Positions 3,763-6,587 of a stretch of DNA of 6,587 bases are shown here, piece by piece. The stretch covers positions 1 to 6,587 of the forward strand of contig CAAEDF010000097.1 of assembly GCA_900754535.1 (NCBI GenBank), written 5' to 3'. A model generated the notes under the pieces. The model was given only the letters and a program-made list of their open reading frames with translations. It ran no database searches and was not told the DNA's origin. Each line of letters begins with the position of its first letter. Positions within the stretch are counted from its first letter, which is position 1. The translations under genes and the position numbers were made by a program. This DNA is from Clostridia bacterium (GTDB lineage: Bacteria; Bacillota; Clostridia; Oscillospirales; CAG-382).

Positions 3763-5571
3763 GTTCACTTCGATAAATTTGTTTTTGTCGGTGTAGCCGT
3801 CCACCTCAAGCGACCAGACGGTGCTCCCGTCGTTTTCGGAGATCTTCGTAAATCCGAAATCGCCGTACAGATTTTTGACCATCCCGTTTTTGGCGGTGGG
3901 GAAGTAATAACCGATTATTCTCTTTACGCCCTTAAGACCTGCCTGCCTGACAAGCGTGTCCAGCATGGCGTATTCCATATCGCGCTTGAGCACGCGGCAG
4001 GACATTATCCACAGGTCCATATGCAGCTCCTCGCCCTTTAGCTCGCCTATGACGACGGATACGACCCCGTTGTCCCCGAACCTGTCGGTAAGCCGCCCGT
4101 ACAAAGCGATGTGACGCCCGTCTTTTGCGACGCCTTCGATCTCGTCGGGGGTATAGCGCCGTGTGGTGAGATTGAACTGATTGGACTTGTTGGTAAGCTG
4201 AGCGATACGCTGGATGTATACGGCAGAAAAGGGAAGTATCTCTCCCTTCATCTCCAGCGAACGGAGATAGTCCGAATAGTCGGCAAAGCTGTGCATCTCG
4301 CTTTCGCGCAGCGCGTTCGCTTTGTACATCTCATTTCTTTTAAGGTCGTCCTCCGAAAGTGAAGTGACCTCAAAATAGGCGTTCCTGTCGAGGATACGTA
4401 TATAATTTTCCACGCCCTCCAGCTCCGGTACGGCGCAGGGGAGCGATGAGGCAACGATATGCCGTTCGGCCGGGTTGTCGTCCGCAAAAACAAGCGAATC
4501 GGTCATGATGTTCAGCTCATGTGCGGTGGCGGCAAGATTCCTGTCCTTTGGCTCCCAGTTGGCTTTTATAACAAGAAAATCATCGGGAGAAAGCGCGGAA
4601 TCTGGATGCTTAAGGCCTGCAAGCGCGTTTTCCATGTCGTTTTTGGAGCATACCGTAAGCAGCACGCCGATATCCTTAAGGCTTTTGACATATCGCTGGA
4701 ACTCCAGATATGCCTGCGCCGTGGGCGTTTCCTCGCCTATCTCAAGCGCGTTCACACCGTCGTCCCCGACTACTCCGCCCCAAAGCGTGTTGTCCATATC
4801 AAGCGAAAGCGCTTTTTTGTTTTTGCCGAATATGGATTTGATGACCGCGCAGACAGAGTGCGCAAAATAAGGCACCGCGTCAAGCGCCATGGCATATTTA
4901 TACATATACCAATATGAAAGGTCGCACCAGCGGTCAAGCCCGTAGCAGGCCGAAACGTAATTCAGGTCGTTGATATAAAGGCTTTCCTTTTCGCGCGCCG
5001 ATTGCCCTAAAAAGGCGTTTATCGAATTAACGAAGGCAACGGCGCCGTGTATATCCGTCGCGTCACGGTTGCCGAGCAGCCTGAAAAACGGGTATTCAAA
5101 ATTGTTCTGGATTATGGGGCAGTGAAAGGTATCGGACAGCCTGTCCCACATATCCGCAAAATGAGACTTTGCTTTTTCAAGCTTTGATTCCGCTTCTCCG
5201 GCCGTTTCGCGCATGTTCGGAAGAAACGGCAGAAGATTGCGGAAGGTGGTGTGCACGAAAATGATATCGGGCGAAAATTCCGCAAGGTCGGGATTGCCGA
5301 ACATCGCGTCTTCCCAGTATTTTGCATATTCGGACTGGTAAAAGGAGGGAAGTATGCCGTTTTCAAGCAGGAAAAGCTCCATGATGTCGGCAATGTCGTT
5401 GGTCGTGGAGCCGCCGAGGACGGCAATTTTTTTCGGGGTGCGCTCACGGCCGTCGGCAAGCAGCGCCTTTTTGAGGGCGCGGCGCTTTTTAAGAATATAT
5501 TGGCTGTCAAACGGGTAGGAAAGTATCCTCGATATCTCCGCTTTTGTAAGTGCGCTGTCGGCCTGAGCCAT
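3748..5571 (-). CDS. FkbH-like HAD/GNAT protein (glyceryl-ACP loading type)
   Basis: A 607-aa protein with the full FkbH architecture. A weakly conserved N-terminal domain (about 1-245) contains IAVLGGSTTNDI (49-60). The HAD-IIIC phosphatase core has motif I LDMDNTLWGG (257-266, nucleophile Asp258), motif II LLTVCSKND (304-312), the lysine region KANWEPKDRN (336-345) and motif IV VFADDNP (361-367). A C-terminal GNAT-like part begins near 450 with LTNKSNQFNLTTRRY (459-473) and has MSCRVLKRDMEYAML (523-537). Characterised FkbH proteins take the glyceryl group from 1,3-bisphosphoglycerate, remove phosphate and place it on a carrier protein. Here the next gene is that carrier. The start ATG 5571 has AAAGGAGG nine bases upstream. 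It lies 34 bases after the DHHW gene in the same operon. All HAD key residues are present. The family is sure; the exact acyl group is inferred. Confidence 0.93.
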   Translation of the reverse strand: MAQADSALTKAEISRILSYPFDSQYILKKRRALKKALLADGRERTPKKIAVLGGSTTNDIADIMELFLLENGILPSFYQSEYAKYWEDAMFGNPDLAEFSPDIIFVHTTFRNLLPFLPNMRETAGEAESKLEKAKSHFADMWDRLSDTFHCPIIQNNFEYPFFRLLGNRDATDIHGAVAFVNSINAFLGQSAREKESLYINDLNYVSACYGLDRWCDLSYWYMYKYAMALDAVPYFAHSVCAVIKSIFGKNKKALSLDMDNTLWGGVVGDDGVNALEIGEETPTAQAYLEFQRYVKSLKDIGVLLTVCSKNDMENALAGLKHPDSALSPDDFLVIKANWEPKDRNLAATAHELNIMTDSLVFADDNPAERHIVASSLPCAVPELEGVENYIRILDRNAYFEVTSLSEDDLKRNEMYKANALRESEMHSFADYSDYLRSLEMKGEILPFSAVYIQRIAQLTNKSNQFNLTTRRYTPDEIEGVAKDGRHIALYGRLTDRFGDNGVVSVVIGELKGEELHMDLWIMSCRVLKRDMEYAMLDTLVRQAGLKGVKRIIGYYFPTAKNGMVKNLYGDFGFTKISENDGSTVWSLEVDGYTDKNKFIEVNGGKK

Positions 5572-5605
5572 TTTGCCCTGCCTCCTTTCACCGGATCAAA
5601 AAAAC

Positions 5606-6587
5606 TTACGAAAGAAGTCCCTCGATATATGAATAAACCGGCCCGCAGGCGGTAAACCCGCTCACGGCGAACATAACGTCTGTTGCGCCGACACTTTCGG
5701 CGAACTCCGGACCGTTGAGTGCAAATGTACGTATATCGCAGAAATATATGTTGTCAAATCCGGACGCGGCATAGAACGGCGCCAGCGCGTTCCCGTACGA
5801 ATCCTTGAAGATGACGAGGTTGCGGCCGGAGGAATTCCCGGTCTCTATATGCACGAAATAATCGTCGGCCGCAAGGAATGTGGCGTATTTCCCGCTTGTA
5901 GAGCCGGAAAGGTCAAACAAGCACGAACTTCTCGTCATGTTCGGCGAGGAAAGATCATAATTGCCTTTGTTGTAGAACTTTGCCGTATACGTGTTTGTCG
6001 GCACGTAAAAAACGAAATCCTCAGGATTGTTTTTTAGGATGTCGGCTTTGTAGAGAGTATAAAGCGAACCGACAAATCCGCTTTGCGTCTGCTTTTCAAA
6101 CTGCTCCAGCCCCGGCAGGGATATCCCGGCGAGCGAGCACATTTCGCGCGCGGCATAGAAGGCGCCCAGCGCGTTCCAGTGATGCTCGGTGCGCGGGTAT
6201 ATCGGCTCGTCCAGATGCTCCTTGAGAGTATTATATACGTCAACGTATATAACACCGTCGGGCAGATTTGCCGTAAGCGTGTCAAAGGCGCGCTTACCGT
6301 AATCAAGCAGGTACGAATAATTTGACGGTGCGTAATACGAGCTTGCATGGGGGACGACAAGCGAGTATATCCTGATGTCGTCCGACAGCCGGCTGCGGAA
6401 CTTTCCGAGCACGGCGGAATAGCTCTCGGCGCAGGAGGTGCTGCCGTAAAACATCTCCATGCCCATCGTGCCCGATATGAGAAGGCCGTTTACCTCATAG
6501 CCTTCGTCGGTATCCGGAGGCTCGGAGGTGTCGGTGACGTCGGAGGAAGTGCCGGATGCATCGGTATCGGACATATCGTCCGCGGAA
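5606..6587 (-). CDS. DHHW/SGNH-type surface O-acyltransferase-like protein (5' end outside the window)
   Basis: At least 326 codons; the frame stays open to the right edge, so the true N-terminus, probably with a membrane anchor or signal peptide, is missing. Counting from the in-frame ATG at 6574, residues 1-26 are a Ser/Thr/Asp-rich linker. The conserved domain starts near VNGLLISGTMGMEMFYG (28-44), has YPRTEHHWNALGAFYA (126-141), the DHHW-type motif with Glu in place of the first Asp, and IFKDSYGNALAPF (255-267), whose Ser259 is the likely SGNH catalytic serine. This layout matches the DHHW family and is related in plan to AlgX/AlgJ and DltD, extracytoplasmic proteins that work with MBOAT acyltransferases on surface polymers. 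It is followed after 34 bases by the FkbH-like gene, which suggests it transfers the acyl group made by FkbH and ACP. Family good; reaction inferred. Confidence 0.85.
   Translation of the reverse strand, partial: SADDMSDTDASGTSSDVTDTSEPPDTDEGYEVNGLLISGTMGMEMFYGSTSCAESYSAVLGKFRSRLSDDIRIYSLVVPHASSYYAPSNYSYLLDYGKRAFDTLTANLPDGVIYVDVYNTLKEHLDEPIYPRTEHHWNALGAFYAAREMCSLAGISLPGLEQFEKQTQSGFVGSLYTLYKADILKNNPEDFVFYVPTNTYTAKFYNKGNYDLSSPNMTRSSCLFDLSGSTSGKYATFLAADDYFVHIETGNSSGRNLVIFKDSYGNALAPFYAASGFDNIYFCDIRTFALNGPEFAESVGATDVMFAVSGFTACGPVYSYIEGLLS

Noticed and set aside
4459..4917. 152-aa and 131-aa plus-strand frames inside the FkbH-like gene
   Set aside because: Antisense shadows of a gene with all family motifs intact.
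1..6587. CRISPR array, insertion sequence, integrase or replication origin
   Set aside because: No spaced short repeats, transposase or recombinase motifs, or iteron clusters were seen.

Overview
The window looks like a junction between accessory DNA and chromosome in a low-to-medium GC Firmicute, most likely a gut Clostridia member. The evidence is strong AAGGAGG-type Shine-Dalgarno sites, textbook TTGACA/TATAAT promoters, a COG0701 permease behind an ArsR regulator, and small ORFs of the kind carried by Clostridia conjugative elements. No species can be named from the sequence.

Left part (1-890, minus strand): an AT-rich metal/metalloid-response unit. An ArsR-family repressor gene (514-822) has a near-perfect sigma-A promoter (862-890) and an inverted-repeat operator (838-859) just downstream of it. 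It is followed by the start of a COG0701/ArsP-like permease (1-424, running off the window). A long dyad (474-541) spans the end of arsR.

Middle part (about 900-3040, plus strand): three consecutive genes in the style of an integrative/conjugative element. They encode an unknown 206-aa protein with an Ala/Glu-rich linker, an unknown 165-aa protein, and an SprT-like zinc protein with a C-terminal zinc ribbon. Each is preceded by a copy of one leader motif (core GTGGTGTGTAAGCTGT). The second and third genes sit behind an almost identical 128/130-bp module made of a terminator, a leader and a ribosome-binding site, so the region is built from cassette-like units. The three leaders share a small stem with a compensatory C-G to G-C swap, closed by unrelated outer stems, which suggests a structured regulatory RNA. 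From 3039 to 3224 there is no convincing gene, only a start-less open frame and short inverted repeats.

Right part (3225-6587, minus strand): chromosomal-looking DNA. tRNA-Leu(CAG) has its own promoter and two downstream terminators. Upstream of it in transcription order lies an operon: a DHHW/SGNH surface protein (5606 to beyond the window), an FkbH-like HAD/GNAT protein (3748-5571) and an acyl carrier protein (3515-3751), the last two overlapping by ATGA. By family knowledge FkbH proteins load a glycerate-derived unit onto a carrier protein, and SGNH/DHHW proteins partner with MBOAT acyltransferases at the cell surface. The set therefore resembles a Dlt-like system that may decorate a cell-surface polymer with a glyceryl-type acyl group. 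The MBOAT gene expected for this would lie beyond the right edge and is not seen.
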